NCBI RefSeq assembly: GCF_016909495.1
Contig: NZ_JAFBFW010000002.1
Span: forward strand, 186,001-250,000
DNA: 64,000 nt
Origin: Pantoea coffeiphila
Lineage (GTDB): Bacteria; Pseudomonadota; Gammaproteobacteria; Enterobacterales; Enterobacteriaceae
Reading direction: 5' to 3'
Every line of letters begins with the position of its first letter. Position 1 is the stretch's first letter. Positions 11,215 to 22,447 of the stretch are shown in pieces. The notes beneath the pieces are model-generated. The model ran no database searches. It had not been told where the DNA came from and worked only from the letters and a program-made list of their open reading frames with translations. Made by a program: the position numbers and the translations under genes.

Positions 11215-12972
11215 ATGACTCAAACTTATATTCCAGGCAAAGACGCCGCGTTGGAAGATTCCATCGCGCGCTTTCAGCAAAAACTACAGGATCTGGGCTT
11301 CAATATTGAAGAAGCGTCCTGGCTGAATCCGGTTCCCAATGTCTGGTCAGTGCATATTCGCGATCGCGACTGCCCACTGTGCTTCACCAACGGTAAAGGC
11401 GCCAGCAAGAAGGCAGCGCTGGCTTCCGCACTGGGTGAATACTTTGAACGCCTTTCTACCAACTATTTCTTTGCCGATTTCTGGCTGGGTAAGCAGATTG
11501 CCAACGGCGATTTCGTTCATTATCCAAACGAAAAGTGGTTCCCGCTGCCTGAAGATGACCAGCTGCCGGAAGGTATTCTCGACGCGCGCCTGCGTAAGTT
11601 TTACGATCCGGAAAATGAGCTGAGCGCCAGCGATCTTATCGACCTTCAGTCCGGTAATGCCGATCGCGGTATTGTTGGTCTGCCGTTTACGCGCCAGTCA
11701 GACCAGCAGACGGTCTATATTCCGATGAATATCATCGGCAACCTGTATGTATCCAACGGTATGTCAGCGGGCAACACCGCTAACGAAGCCCGCGTACAGG
11801 GTTTGTCTGAAGTCTTTGAGCGCTATATTAAGAATCGTATTATCGCTGAGTCCATCAGCCTGCCGGCGATTCCACAGGATGTGCTGAACCGCTATCCTGG
11901 CGTGGTTGAAGCCATCGATCGTCTTGAAGCCGAAGGTTTCCCTATCTTCTCCTACGACGCTTCTCTGGGCGGAAAATACCCGGTGATCTGCGTGGTGCTG
12001 TTTAACCCGGAAAATGGCACCTGCTTCGCCTCATTCGGCGCGCATCCTGATTTTGGCGTAGCGCTGGAACGTACCGTTACCGAACTGCTGCAGGGCCGCG
12101 GCCTTAAGGACCTTGATGTCTTTACGCCACCGACCTTTGATGATGAAGAAGTTGCCGAACACGCAAACCTGGAAACCCACTTTATCGATTCCAGCGGTCT
12201 GATCTCCTGGGATCTGTTTAAAGACGATGCCGACTATCCGTTCGCTGACTGGAGCTTCAAGGGGACAACGGAAGAAGAATTCGCCACTCTGATGGCAATC
12301 TTCGATGCGGAAGGCCAGGAAGTTTATATTGCCGATTATCAGCATCTGGATGTTTATGCCTGCCGAATCATCGTACCGGGCATGTCAGACATTTATCCGG
12401 CAGAAGACCTGTTGCTGGCCAATAACAGCATGGGTGCATACCTGCGCGATACCCTGCTCAATCTGCCTGATAGCAGCTGGGAAAAAGAAGACTACCTGGC
12501 GCTGCTGGAACAGCTGGATGAAGACGGACACGACGACTTTACCCGCGTACGTGAGCTGCTGGGTCTGGCGACCGGTAAAGATAACGGCTGGTACACACTG
12601 CGTATCGGTGAACTGAAGGCCATGCTGGCCCTGGCTGGTGGTGACCTCGATCAGGCGCTGATCTGGACCGAATGGACGATGGAATTCAACCAGTCTATCT
12701 TCAGCCCGGCGCGTGCAAACTACTACCGTTGCCTGCAGACTCTGCTGCTGCTGAGCCAGGAAGATGAACGCGATCCGCTGCAGTACCATACAGCATTCGT
12801 GCGTATGTACGGCCAGGAAGCGGTCGATAACGCTTCTGCAGCGATTAGCGGTGAAGCGCCATTCTACGGTTTGCAAAATGTAGATAGCGATCTGCTGGCA
12901 TTCCCTGCACATCAGTCGCTGCTGGCGGCTTATGAGAAATTACAGGCGGCAAAACGCCGTTACTGGAAATAA
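11215..12972 (+). CDS. ycaO: YcaO-family protein, ribosomal protein S12 methylthiotransfer accessory factor
   Basis: YcaO proteins bind ATP through a non-canonical fold and act in amide-backbone modification; E. coli YcaO assists RimO in beta-methylthiolation of ribosomal protein S12. The protein is close to full-length E. coli YcaO throughout (for example NGKGASKKAALASALGEYFERL, split here as NGKGASKKAALA and SALGEYFERL, and YVSNGMSAGNT), with the alpha-helical TPR-like C-terminal extension of this subgroup. The ATG at 11215 (MTQTYIPGK, 585 residues) matches the family start; an in-frame GTG nine bases earlier is less likely. It stands alone with its own terminator; no peptide-precursor or cyclodehydratase partner is nearby, so a RiPP role is not supported. 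Confidence 0.95.
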   Translation: MTQTYIPGKDAALEDSIARFQQKLQDLGFNIEEASWLNPVPNVWSVHIRDRDCPLCFTNGKGASKKAALASALGEYFERLSTNYFFADFWLGKQIANGDFVHYPNEKWFPLPEDDQLPEGILDARLRKFYDPENELSASDLIDLQSGNADRGIVGLPFTRQSDQQTVYIPMNIIGNLYVSNGMSAGNTANEARVQGLSEVFERYIKNRIIAESISLPAIPQDVLNRYPGVVEAIDRLEAEGFPIFSYDASLGGKYPVICVVLFNPENGTCFASFGAHPDFGVALERTVTELLQGRGLKDLDVFTPPTFDDEEVAEHANLETHFIDSSGLISWDLFKDDADYPFADWSFKGTTEEEFATLMAIFDAEGQEVYIADYQHLDVYACRIIVPGMSDIYPAEDLLLANNSMGAYLRDTLLNLPDSSWEKEDYLALLEQLDEDGHDDFTRVRELLGLATGKDNGWYTLRIGELKAMLALAGGDLDQALIWTEWTMEFNQSIFSPARANYYRCLQTLLLLSQEDERDPLQYHTAFVRMYGQEAVDNASAAISGEAPFYGLQNVDSDLLAFPAHQSLLAAYEKLQAAKRRYWK

Positions 12973-13043
12973 CTCCGCAACCTCACCTAATGGCGCCAGA
13001 TGCGGGTAATTTCTTTCTGAAAATGTACCGCAGGCGATAAGTT

Positions 13044-13078
13044 AAAAAAAGGTAACAGTTAATAGCTGTTACCTTTTT
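13044..13078 (+). terminator. Intrinsic terminator after ycaO
   Basis: A stem GGTAACAG / CTGTTACC (13051-13058 / 13066-13073) extended by A-T pairs on both sides and followed by TTTTTA closes ycaO. It is symmetrical enough to work from either side. Confidence 0.88.
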
Positions 13079-13327
13079 ATTTTCACAAATTAGAATTAAT
13101 CACCGCCATTTTTTTACCTTTCCATGGTGTCTAAAAATAATATTTAAATTATTTTTTTAAATATTAAAAAAGTTTTATTTCATATTTATCATCAACATAC
13201 AACAAAACAAACCCTCTAATTCCGATCGGAATGGCTGAATTACCAGGCCACTATGATCCATGTCAATTTCCCTTCTATACTCGTTTGTTAGACTTTCCTT
13301 GCTGACTAATTTTTGGAGAACGTTAGT
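13079..13327 (+). other. focA upstream control region
   Basis: The first part (13125-13215) is markedly AT-rich, with long A/T runs that could bind H-NS or IHF-type proteins. The downstream part holds the FNR site and promoter listed separately. The known multi-promoter pfl control region occupies the same place in E. coli. Confidence 0.55.
13253..13294 (+). promoter_or_regulatory. FNR class II promoter of focA-pflB
   Basis: An FNR half-site pair ATGAT-CCAT-GTCAA lies at 13253-13266 (8 of 10 conserved bases). Its centre is 41.5 bases before a predicted start at 13301, and an extended -10, TG-T-TAGACT, sits exactly at 13289-13294. This geometry is that of an FNR-activated class II promoter and predicts anaerobic induction with a 27-base leader before the focA GTG. 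Confidence 0.7.
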
Positions 13328-14185
13328 GTGAAAGCTGGCAACCTCTTTGATCTATTATTACCTGCTGAAATGGCCAAAGTTGCTGAAGACGCTGGCGTCT
13401 ACAAAGCGACAAAAAAACCGTTCACCACCTTCTTTCTGGCAATTAACGCGGGCGTATTTATCTCTATCGCCTTCGCTTTTTACATCACGGCAACTACCGG
13501 CACCGGCACCATTCCCTGGGGGCTGGCAAAACTGGTTGGAGGTATCTGCTTTTCACTGGGCTTGATGTTAGTTGTTGTTTGCGGTGCCGACCTTTTCACC
13601 TCTACCGTTCTCATCGTAGTGGCTAAAGCCAGCGGCAGAATCACCTGGGCTCAACTGGCACGCAACTGGATTAACGTTTACGTTGGCAATTTTATCGGTG
13701 CCGTTTTCTTCGTCGCCCTGATCTGGTTCGCGGGTCAATACATGACCGCAGACGGCGCATGGGGACTGAACGTCCTGCAGACCGCTGACCATAAAATGCA
13801 CCACACCTTTATAGAAGCAGTATGCCTGGGCATTTTGGCTAACCTGATGGTGTGTATGGCGGTGTGGATGAGTTATTCCGGCCGCAGCCTGATGGATAAG
13901 ATGTTTGCCATGGTTCTGCCGGTTGCCATGTTTGTGGCCAGCGGCTTCGAACACAGCATCGCCAATATGTTTCTTATCCCCATGGCTATTGTCATCAAAG
14001 ATTTCGCTTCGCCGGAGTTCTGGCAGGCAACCGGGGCAACAGCCCAACAGTTTTCACACCTTACCGTCAGCAACTTTGTTACTGACAACCTGATCCCCGT
14101 TACCCTCGGCAACATTATCGGTGGCGGACTGCTGGTAGGGTTAACGTACTGGGTGATCTATCTGCGCGACGGCGATCACCACTGA
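13328..14185 (+). CDS. focA: Formate channel FocA
   Basis: FocA is a pentameric aquaporin-like channel of the formate/nitrite transporter family that exports, and at low pH imports, formate made by PflB. The 285-residue product from the GTG at 13328 (V-K-A-G-N-L-F-D) equals E. coli FocA in length and has six hydrophobic segments, with CGADLFTSTV and GFEHSIANM family motifs. GGAG stands about eight bases before that GTG; a TTG 15 bases earlier would start inside the Shine-Dalgarno. It is followed 90 bp later by pflB, its functional partner. Confidence 0.96.
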   Translation: MKAGNLFDLLLPAEMAKVAEDAGVYKATKKPFTTFFLAINAGVFISIAFAFYITATTGTGTIPWGLAKLVGGICFSLGLMLVVVCGADLFTSTVLIVVAKASGRITWAQLARNWINVYVGNFIGAVFFVALIWFAGQYMTADGAWGLNVLQTADHKMHHTFIEAVCLGILANLMVCMAVWMSYSGRSLMDKMFAMVLPVAMFVASGFEHSIANMFLIPMAIVIKDFASPEFWQATGATAQQFSHLTVSNFVTDNLIPVTLGNIIGGGLLVGLTYWVIYLRDGDHH

Positions 14186-14275
14186 GTCTCTGTAACAGAA
14201 TCTTATACAGCCGCAGGCCGATCACCGTCTGACGGCAACGTACAACGAACTTCACGTTATAAAGGTAGGTATCAC

Positions 14276-16558
14276 ATGACCGAGCTAAATAAAGACATGG
14301 CAAAAGCCTGGGACAGTTTTGCAGAAGGTGAATGGCAGAACAGCGTTAACGTTCGCGACTTCATCCAGAAAAACTACACTCCGTATGAAGGCGACGAGTC
14401 ATTCCTGGCCGGTGCCACTCAGGCGACCACCACCCTGTGGGATAAGGTCATGGAAGGCATCAAGCTGGAAAACAAAACCCATGCGCCGGTTGATTTTGAT
14501 ACCGACCTTGCGGCGACCATTACCTCTCATGATGCTGGCTACATCGAAAAAGACCTGGAAAAGATTGTTGGTCTACAAACCGAAGCCCCATTAAAACGTG
14601 CGCTGATCCCATTCGGCGGCATCAAAATGGTGGAAGGCTCTTGTAAGGTATATGGCCGTGAACTCGATCCATCACTGAAAAAAATCTTTACCGAGTATCG
14701 TAAAACCCACAACCAGGGCGTGTTTGATGTGTACACCCCGGATATTCTGCGCTGCCGTAAGTCAGGCGTGCTGACCGGCCTGCCGGATGCCTATGGCCGC
14801 GGACGTATCATCGGTGACTACCGTCGCGTTGCGCTGTACGGTATTGATTATCTGATGAAAGACAAGTTTGCCCAGTTCGCCTCTCTGCAGAGCGATATGG
14901 AAAATGGCGTTAACCTGGAAGCCACTATCCGCCTGCGTGAAGAGATTGCTGACCAGCACCGCGCGCTGCAGCAGATTAAAGAGATGGCGGCGAAACACGG
15001 CTTTGATATCTCTGGCCCGGCAACGACCGCTCAGGAAGCCGTACAGTGGACCTACTTTGGTTACCTTGCTGCGGTGAAATCGCAGAACGGCGCAGCAATG
15101 TCCTTCGGTCGCGTGTCGACCTTCCTCGACATCTACATCAGCCGCGATCTCAAAGCCGGCAAAATTACCGAAGAAGAAGCGCAGGAACTGATTGACCATC
15201 TGGTGATGAAACTGCGTATGGTACGCTTCCTGCGTACCCCTGAATACGATGAGCTGTTCTCCGGTGACCCAATCTGGGCAACGGAATCACTGGCCGGTAT
15301 GGGTGTTGATGGCCGTACCCTGGTGACCAAAAACACCTTCCGCTTCTTGAATACGCTCTACACCATGGGCCCGTCACCTGAGCCTAACATGACCATTCTG
15401 TGGTCTGAAAAACTGCCTCTGAACTTTAAAAAATTCGCGGCGAAAGTCTCTATCGACACATCTTCTCTGCAATATGAGAATGACGATCTGATGCGCCCTG
15501 ACTTTAACAACGATGACTACGCTATCGCCTGCTGCGTTAGTCCAATGATCGTTGGCAAACAGATGCAGTTCTTCGGCGCCCGTGCCAACCTGGCGAAAAC
15601 CATGCTGTACGCAATTAACGGCGGCGTGGATGAAAAACTGAAAATGCAGGTAGGTCCGAAAGAAGCACCAATGATGGATGAGGTGCTGGATTACGAAAAA
15701 GTGATGGCGCGTATGGATCACTTTATGGACTGGCTGGCAAAACAGTATGTCACCGCGCTGAATGTCATCCACTATATGCATGACAAATACAGCTATGAAG
15801 CCTCACTGATGGCGCTGCACGATCGTGACGTTTATCGCACCATGGCATGCGGTATCGCAGGTCTGTCGGTTGCCGCTGACTCACTTTCAGCAATTAAGTA
15901 TGCCAAAGTGTCCACCATTCGTGATGAAGATGGCCTGGCGGTAGACTTTAAAATTGAAGGTGAATATCCGCAGTTCGGTAACAATGACTCCCGCGTTGAT
16001 GATATTGCCTGCGACCTGGTTGAGCGTTTCATGAAGAAAATTCAGAAACTGCACACCTACCGTAACGCCGTACCGACTCAGTCCGTACTGACCATTACCT
16101 CAAACGTGGTATATGGTAAGAAAACCGGTAATACCCCGGACGGACGTCGCGCCGGTGCACCATTCGGACCGGGTGCTAACCCAATGCACGGTCGCGACCA
16201 GAAAGGTGCAGTAGCTTCTCTGACCTCCGTTGCCAAGCTGCCGTTTGCCTACGCTAAGGATGGTATTTCCTATACCTTCTCTATCGTGCCAAACGCGCTG
16301 GGTAAAAACGATGACGTGCGTAAAACCAACCTTGCGGGCCTGATGGATGGATACTTCCACCACGAAGCCAGCATCGAAGGTGGTCAGCACCTTAACGTCA
16401 ACGTGATGAACCGTGAGATGCTGCTGGAAGCGATGGAAGATCCGGAAAAATATCCGCAGTTGACCATCCGTGTTTCCGGTTATGCCGTTCGCTTTAACTC
16501 GCTGACCAAAGAACAGCAGCAGGACGTGATTACCCGTACCTTCACGCAGACCATGTAA
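14276..16558 (+). CDS. pflB: Formate C-acetyltransferase (pyruvate formate-lyase)
   Basis: PflB is the glycyl-radical enzyme that splits pyruvate and CoA into acetyl-CoA and formate in anaerobic fermentation. The 760-residue protein has the adjacent active-site cysteines in IACCVSP (near residue 419) and the radical glycine in RVSGYAVRF near the C-terminus (about 735). Length matches E. coli PflB. It has a good Shine-Dalgarno (AAAGGT) and is cotranscribed with focA; the activase gene pflA follows. Confidence 0.99.
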   Translation: MTELNKDMAKAWDSFAEGEWQNSVNVRDFIQKNYTPYEGDESFLAGATQATTTLWDKVMEGIKLENKTHAPVDFDTDLAATITSHDAGYIEKDLEKIVGLQTEAPLKRALIPFGGIKMVEGSCKVYGRELDPSLKKIFTEYRKTHNQGVFDVYTPDILRCRKSGVLTGLPDAYGRGRIIGDYRRVALYGIDYLMKDKFAQFASLQSDMENGVNLEATIRLREEIADQHRALQQIKEMAAKHGFDISGPATTAQEAVQWTYFGYLAAVKSQNGAAMSFGRVSTFLDIYISRDLKAGKITEEEAQELIDHLVMKLRMVRFLRTPEYDELFSGDPIWATESLAGMGVDGRTLVTKNTFRFLNTLYTMGPSPEPNMTILWSEKLPLNFKKFAAKVSIDTSSLQYENDDLMRPDFNNDDYAIACCVSPMIVGKQMQFFGARANLAKTMLYAINGGVDEKLKMQVGPKEAPMMDEVLDYEKVMARMDHFMDWLAKQYVTALNVIHYMHDKYSYEASLMALHDRDVYRTMACGIAGLSVAADSLSAIKYAKVSTIRDEDGLAVDFKIEGEYPQFGNNDSRVDDIACDLVERFMKKIQKLHTYRNAVPTQSVLTITSNVVYGKKTGNTPDGRRAGAPFGPGANPMHGRDQKGAVASLTSVAKLPFAYAKDGISYTFSIVPNALGKNDDVRKTNLAGLMDGYFHHEASIEGGQHLNVNVMNREMLLEAMEDPEKYPQLTIRVSGYAVRFNSLTKEQQQDVITRTFTQTM

Positions 16559-16566
16559 TACCCTGT

Positions 16567-16588
16567 GGCCCTCTTCGGGGGGGCCGCC
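16567..16588 (+). other. GC-rich hairpin between pflB and pflA
   Basis: GGCCCTC, a TTCG tetraloop and a G run followed by CC form a short strong hairpin just after the pflB stop. There is no T tract. It probably stabilises the abundant pflB mRNA end or partly blocks read-through to pflA. Confidence 0.5.
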
Positions 16589-16692
16589 GTGAGAAGTCGG
16601 TTTCGCCAGTGGCCTGTTATTCATCTTGCAGGGCACTGTCAAAACAGACTTAACGCAGCTTAAGACTGCGTCAACGTGGAGAATTCATCGCA

Positions 16693-17433
16693 ATGTCAGT
16701 AATCGGACGTATTCACTCATTTGAATCTTGCGGAACCGTTGATGGTCCCGGCATTCGTTTTATCACCTTCTTCCAGGGCTGCCTGATGCGCTGCCTCTAC
16801 TGCCATAACCGGGATACCTGGGATACTCACGGCGGTAAAGAAATTACGGTCGAGGAACTGATGAAGGACGTAGTGTCCTATCGTCACTTTATGAATGCAT
16901 CCGGCGGCGGCGTTACCGCTTCCGGCGGCGAGGCTATCCTGCAGGCTGAATTCGTTCGCGACTGGTTCCGCGCCTGTAAGGAAGAAGGGATTAATACCTG
17001 CCTCGACACCAATGGTTTCGTGCGGCGCTACGACCCGGTCATTGATGAACTTCTGGATGTTACAGACCTGGTGATGCTCGATTTGAAGCAGATTAATGAT
17101 GATATCCATCAGGTGCTGGTTGGCGTTTCAAACCACCGTACGCTGGATTTTGCCCGCTATCTGGCTAAGCGAAAAATTCGCACCTGGATACGTTATGTGG
17201 TGGTGCCCGGCTATACGGATGATGATGATTCCGCCCACCGCCTCGGGGAGTTTACCCGCGATATGGGCAACGTAGAGAAAATTGAAATGCTGCCCTATCA
17301 CGAATTGGGCAAGCACAAATGGGTTGCGATGGGTGAGGAATACAAGCTTGACGGTGTACATCCCCCCAAAGCGGAAACCATGGAGCGGATTAAACATATC
17401 CTTGAAGGCTACGGCCACTACGTGATGTACTGA
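16693..17433 (+). CDS. pflA: Pyruvate formate-lyase 1-activating enzyme
   Basis: PflA is a radical-SAM enzyme that uses a [4Fe-4S] cluster and S-adenosylmethionine to install the glycyl radical on PflB. The CX3CX2C cluster motif is at residues 30, 34 and 37 ([11 protein letters not shown]), followed by the GGE motif (ASGGEAI). The 246-residue length matches E. coli. It sits 134 bp after pflB, enough for a separate promoter, and ends at a clear terminator. Confidence 0.98.
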   Translation: MSVIGRIHSFESCGTVDGPGIRFITFFQGCLMRCLYCHNRDTWDTHGGKEITVEELMKDVVSYRHFMNASGGGVTASGGEAILQAEFVRDWFRACKEEGINTCLDTNGFVRRYDPVIDELLDVTDLVMLDLKQINDDIHQVLVGVSNHRTLDFARYLAKRKIRTWIRYVVVPGYTDDDDSAHRLGEFTRDMGNVEKIEMLPYHELGKHKWVAMGEEYKLDGVHPPKAETMERIKHILEGYGHYVMY

Positions 17434-17441
17434 GCAAAAAT

Positions 17442-17473
17442 AAAAGGGCGATCCACAGGATCGCCCTTTTACC
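17442..17473 (+). terminator. Intrinsic terminator after pflA
   Basis: A near-perfect 13-bp stem (17442-17454 / 17458-17470; core AAAAGGGCGATC with GATCGCCCTTTT) ends the focA-pflB-pflA cluster. Confidence 0.92.
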
Positions 17474-17570
17474 GTAAACCATTCACCACTACACACATCT
17501 TCAATAACGCCTGAGCACATCCAACGATGAAAACGGTCGCTAAAGATTCAGCTCACTACACCCGTTCTTC

Positions 17571-18728
17571 TCAGGCATGTGCCACCGGATTGATATGATG
17601 ATCCGCTTTACGCAGCAGCATGGCGAGATAAATCAACGCAACCACGGCAATCATCACAAACAGCAGACGGTCTGAATAATTCTGCATCAGCATTGAAGTC
17701 ATGGTCGGACCGGCAAGGCTGCCAACGGTATAGCTGAGCAGTAGCGCCTGGTTCATCGCGACCAGCTCATGATGAGCGACCTTTTCGCATGCCCAGGACA
17801 TCGCGACCGGATACAGGGTAAAACCCGCACAGCCAAGAACAAATAGCGCCGGGCCCATCGCCGCATTACCCAACATGGCCAGCGCACCGAGGATCACGCC
17901 AAAAACCTGCACTCTCAGTACCAGCAGACGCCCATAGCGATCTGCCAGGCGACCGATTGGCCACTGTCCGATAATACCGGCACTGACCAGCAGTGCCATC
18001 CAGTAGCCCACGCTGGAATCACTCATTCCCTGATGCGACAGATACAGCGGCATCAGACCATACAATGAGCCCAGCACAATACCGGAAATAATACAGCCGT
18101 TGATACCTAAGCGAGCATTGCGACGGCGCAGCATCGGCCACAGACGACCAGAAGCCCCTTCGTCACCCTCTTCTGAGGCAGAAGCGGTAATTCGGGTAAA
18201 TACCAGCGGCAGAATGGCCGCCAGAATCAGACCGCTTACCCATGGCAGTACCTGCATCAGCTCGGTGGATACACGGCTGACCATCAGCTGTCCGGCAACG
18301 GTCGCAACATAATAAACGATCATGTAGGCCGCCAGCAGTCGGCCACGATTGCGTAAAGTGCCGTTACACAGCAGCGCACTCTCCACAATCACCCAAATCA
18401 GCGCACAGCCAACGCCAGCCACAAACCGCCAGAAGGTCCACATCCAGAAACCGCTTTGCAGACCCAGCGCAACGGTAGCAAGGGCAAAGACCAGCGAAGC
18501 CAGATAGTAGCTGCGGTTAAAGCCCAGGCGCTTAATCAGCCAGCCTGCAATCAGCGTACCCAACAGGTTACCGCAATAGTAGGAGGAACTGACAACACCA
18601 ATCTGCCAGGTCGGTAACGCGTCGTGTGTCAGCCACAGCGGAACCAGAGTATTCAGCGCAGCAATAGAAATCGTCAGCAACAGCAGACCGCAAAGCAGCA
18701 CTATTACAGGACGCGACCAGATGGACAT
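17571..18728 (-). CDS. ycaD: Major facilitator superfamily transporter YcaD
   Basis: This is a 12-helix MFS permease of unknown substrate. The 385-residue protein aligns along its length with E. coli YcaD ([59 protein letters not shown]). The RLADRYGR segment is the typical MFS loop between helices. It is convergent with pflA. In E. coli several genes separate pflA from ycaD and ycaD from serS; here those are absent. Confidence 0.92.
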   Translation of the reverse strand: MSIWSRPVIVLLCGLLLLTISIAALNTLVPLWLTHDALPTWQIGVVSSSYYCGNLLGTLIAGWLIKRLGFNRSYYLASLVFALATVALGLQSGFWMWTFWRFVAGVGCALIWVIVESALLCNGTLRNRGRLLAAYMIVYYVATVAGQLMVSRVSTELMQVLPWVSGLILAAILPLVFTRITASASEEGDEGASGRLWPMLRRRNARLGINGCIISGIVLGSLYGLMPLYLSHQGMSDSSVGYWMALLVSAGIIGQWPIGRLADRYGRLLVLRVQVFGVILGALAMLGNAAMGPALFVLGCAGFTLYPVAMSWACEKVAHHELVAMNQALLLSYTVGSLAGPTMTSMLMQNYSDRLLFVMIAVVALIYLAMLLRKADHHINPVAHA

Positions 18729-18968
18729 AGTAGTGAGAAACCAGAATAAGGAAGGATTTTGTGCGCATCATGCCACCGCGCGAAGGTTTGTAAAAGCACC
18801 AAAAAATAGTCGCAGCACGATTTGCTGCTAAATGATTTAATTTTTTTATCTACAAGGAGTTAGCAGTATTCAAACCGGCACAGCAGCTAAAAATATCTCA
18901 TTGAATTTGCATCAAATTAAGCTGCAGAGAACGAAAATATCCATAACAAATTTTGCTTGATAACAATG
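18729..18968. other. Gap between ycaD and serS, no gene seen
   Basis: The region upstream of ycaD is AT-rich from about 18800 to 18970 and presumably contains the ycaD promoter. No ORF with a recognisable product and no RNA gene was found. In E. coli this interval holds dmsABC; no remnant is visible. Confidence 0.5.
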
Positions 18969-19003
18969 AAAAAAAACCGCCTGAGACGTAATGTCACAGG
19001 CGG
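18969..19003 (-). terminator. Intrinsic terminator after serS
   Basis: The stem CCGCCTG / CAGGCGG (18977-18983 / 18997-19003), with an inner GAC/GTC pair, is followed on the minus strand by eight T. Confidence 0.9.
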
Positions 19004-19030
19004 CCTTTTCAGCATGAATAGCGATCGGTA

Positions 19031-20350
<1,320 letters not shown>

Positions 20351-20419
20351 TTAAAGAAAAGGCGCATTCACCATAGTGAATGCGTTGAATTCGCAGGTAA
20401 CCTTACCGCAACGCCCCGG

Positions 20420-21763
20420 TCAGCGGTAGCGTTTTGTCGGGCTATTTTGATCCTGAGCGGCAAGCCAGGTGAGCTTTTCACCGATTTTGCCCTCAAGCCC
20501 GCGAGATGTTGGCTGATAGTAGCGCGTCTGTGCCATCTGTGGGGGGAAATAGTCCTCACCGGCCGCGTAGGCGTTCGGTTCATCGTGAGCGTAGCGGTAC
20601 TCTGCTCCCAGCCCCATTTCCTTCATCAGCTTCGTTGGTGCATTGCGCAAATGTTCAGGCACGTCGTAATCCGGATTCTCACGCGCATCGCGCATGGCCG
20701 CTTTGAACGCGGTGTAAACGGCGTTGCTTTTCGGTGCGCAGGCCAGGTAGACAATCGCCTGAGCAATCGCACGTTCACCCTCAGCCGGACCAACGCGGGT
20801 AAAGCAGTCCCAGGCGGCAATAGCCACCTGCATACCGCGAGGATCGGCATTACCGACGTCCTCAGAAGCGATAGCCAACAGGCGGCGGGCAACATACAGC
20901 GGATCGCCCCCCGCGGTAATAATTCTCGCATACCAGTACAGCGCCGCATCCGGTGCGGAACCGCGTACGGACTTATGCAAGGCAGAGATCAGATCGTAAA
21001 AGCGGTCGCCCTTGTTATCGAAGCGGGCGCTGCGTTCCCCTGAAACTTCGTTAAGCAACTGCGGCGTCAGTTCGCGCTTGCCGTCCGCATTCACTTCCGC
21101 TATATCCGCCATCATTTCCAGCGTATTCAGCGCCCGGCGCGCATCACCGTTTACCAGTTCGGCAATCATACTGCGGGTATTATCCGGCAAAATGACGTTG
21201 TCTTTGCCGAAGCCACGTTCAGCATCATGCATCGCCTGATCGAGCACGGCGGCGATATCATCGCTGGTTAACGATTTCAGCAGATAGACACGGGCACGTG
21301 AAAGCAGCGCGGAATTGAGTTCAAACGAGGGGTTCTCAGTTGTCGCACCGATAAAAGTAATGGTGCCGTCCTCAATATGCGGCAGGAAGGCATCCTGCTG
21401 GCTTTTATTGAAGCGATGCACCTCATCGACAAAGAGGATGGTACGGCGACCCGCATTGCGGCTCTGTCTGGCGCGTTCGATAGCTTCACGTATCTCTTTC
21501 ACGCCGGATGTCACGGCGGAAATACGTTCAACGTCCGCCTGGCCGTAGTGGCCGATAATCTCAGCCAGCGTGGTTTTTCCTGTCCCCGGCGGTCCCCATA
21601 AAATCATCGAATGAAGATGACCGGCTTCAATCGCCCGCGGCAGTGGTTTACCCACTGCCAGCAAATGCTGCTGACCAATATATTCATTCAGATTGCGTGG
21701 CCGCATGCGCGCGGCCAGAGGCTGAAATTCGTTACGGGAAAAGTCGAGAGACAGGTTACTCAC
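20420..21763 (-). CDS. rarA: Replication-associated recombination protein A (AAA+ ATPase)
   Basis: RarA (MgsA) is a tetrameric clamp-loader-like ATPase that acts at stalled forks and separates strands at DNA ends. The 447-residue protein has Walker [10 protein letters not shown] (about residues 57-65), Walker [12 protein letters not shown], sensor motif [10 protein letters not shown] and the C-terminal tetramerisation region. It lies seven bases after lolA in a lolA-rarA-serS run, as in E. coli. Confidence 0.96.
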   Translation of the reverse strand: MSNLSLDFSRNEFQPLAARMRPRNLNEYIGQQHLLAVGKPLPRAIEAGHLHSMILWGPPGTGKTTLAEIIGHYGQADVERISAVTSGVKEIREAIERARQSRNAGRRTILFVDEVHRFNKSQQDAFLPHIEDGTITFIGATTENPSFELNSALLSRARVYLLKSLTSDDIAAVLDQAMHDAERGFGKDNVILPDNTRSMIAELVNGDARRALNTLEMMADIAEVNADGKRELTPQLLNEVSGERSARFDNKGDRFYDLISALHKSVRGSAPDAALYWYARIITAGGDPLYVARRLLAIASEDVGNADPRGMQVAIAAWDCFTRVGPAEGERAIAQAIVYLACAPKSNAVYTAFKAAMRDARENPDYDVPEHLRNAPTKLMKEMGLGAEYRYAHDEPNAYAAGEDYFPPQMAQTRYYQPTSRGLEGKIGEKLTWLAAQDQNSPTKRYR

Positions 21764-21770
21764 GCGAACC

Positions 21771-22382
21771 TCACTGACGCTGATCGTCCAGGGTTACGCC
21801 TTTTGGTGGCGTGAACGTGAACTTATCGGCGGAAATAGCCCCGTTCTGCTGACTTTTCAGCGCATAGCTGCTGCGCTGGCCATCCTGTTCTACTGCACTG
21901 AACTGGTTGATCGTACCGTTGGTTGATACGTTGATATCAAACTGCTTCAGATTGCCGTCAATAGATTTCGGCGTCAGTGAGAAGTTATCTCCTTTCTGCG
22001 CGATATTATACTGCTTCCAGTCGCTGGCCTGATTACGGGCGATCAGCATAAACGGTGTGTTGCCAGTGGCGTCTTTCAGCCAGCTGGCGCTAACCTGTTC
22101 AACAAAAGGATTGTAGAACCACAGCGTTTTACCATCGGAAATCAGGGTGCTCTCATCGGGGGCCGTCATATGCCAGTTAAACAGATTTGGCCGTTGCACC
22201 CACATTTCCCCCTCGCCGTCCTGAACGGATGCGCCGCTGCCGTCAGTCACTTTCTGACTGAACGTGGCGTGGAAGCTTTTTACCTTATCCAGGCGCTGCT
22301 TCAGCTCGCTGGAGGCATCTGCCAGCACGCTGGCCGAAGTAAAGGCCGCCAGCAGACAGCATGAGATTACAAATTTTTTCAT
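21771..22382 (-). CDS. lolA: Outer-membrane lipoprotein carrier protein LolA
   Basis: LolA is the periplasmic chaperone that takes lipoproteins from the LolCDE exporter to LolB at the outer membrane. The 203-residue precursor has a Sec signal ([21 protein letters not shown], cleaved before DASSE) and the mature domain pattern of the family ([35 protein letters not shown]). It follows ftsK closely and precedes rarA. Confidence 0.97.
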   Translation of the reverse strand: MKKFVISCCLLAAFTSASVLADASSELKQRLDKVKSFHATFSQKVTDGSGASVQDGEGEMWVQRPNLFNWHMTAPDESTLISDGKTLWFYNPFVEQVSASWLKDATGNTPFMLIARNQASDWKQYNIAQKGDNFSLTPKSIDGNLKQFDINVSTNGTINQFSAVEQDGQRSSYALKSQQNGAISADKFTFTPPKGVTLDDQRQ

Positions 22383-22447
22383 TACGGCATCCTTAATAAC
22401 GCTTTGATATCACGCTTAAAATAAAGCATTGATTAACTAAACAACCA

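Noticed and set aside
11215..12972. YcaO as part of a thiazole/oxazole-modified peptide cluster
   Set aside because: No precursor peptide, dehydrogenase or transporter is adjacent; the protein resembles the housekeeping E. coli YcaO that works with RimO.
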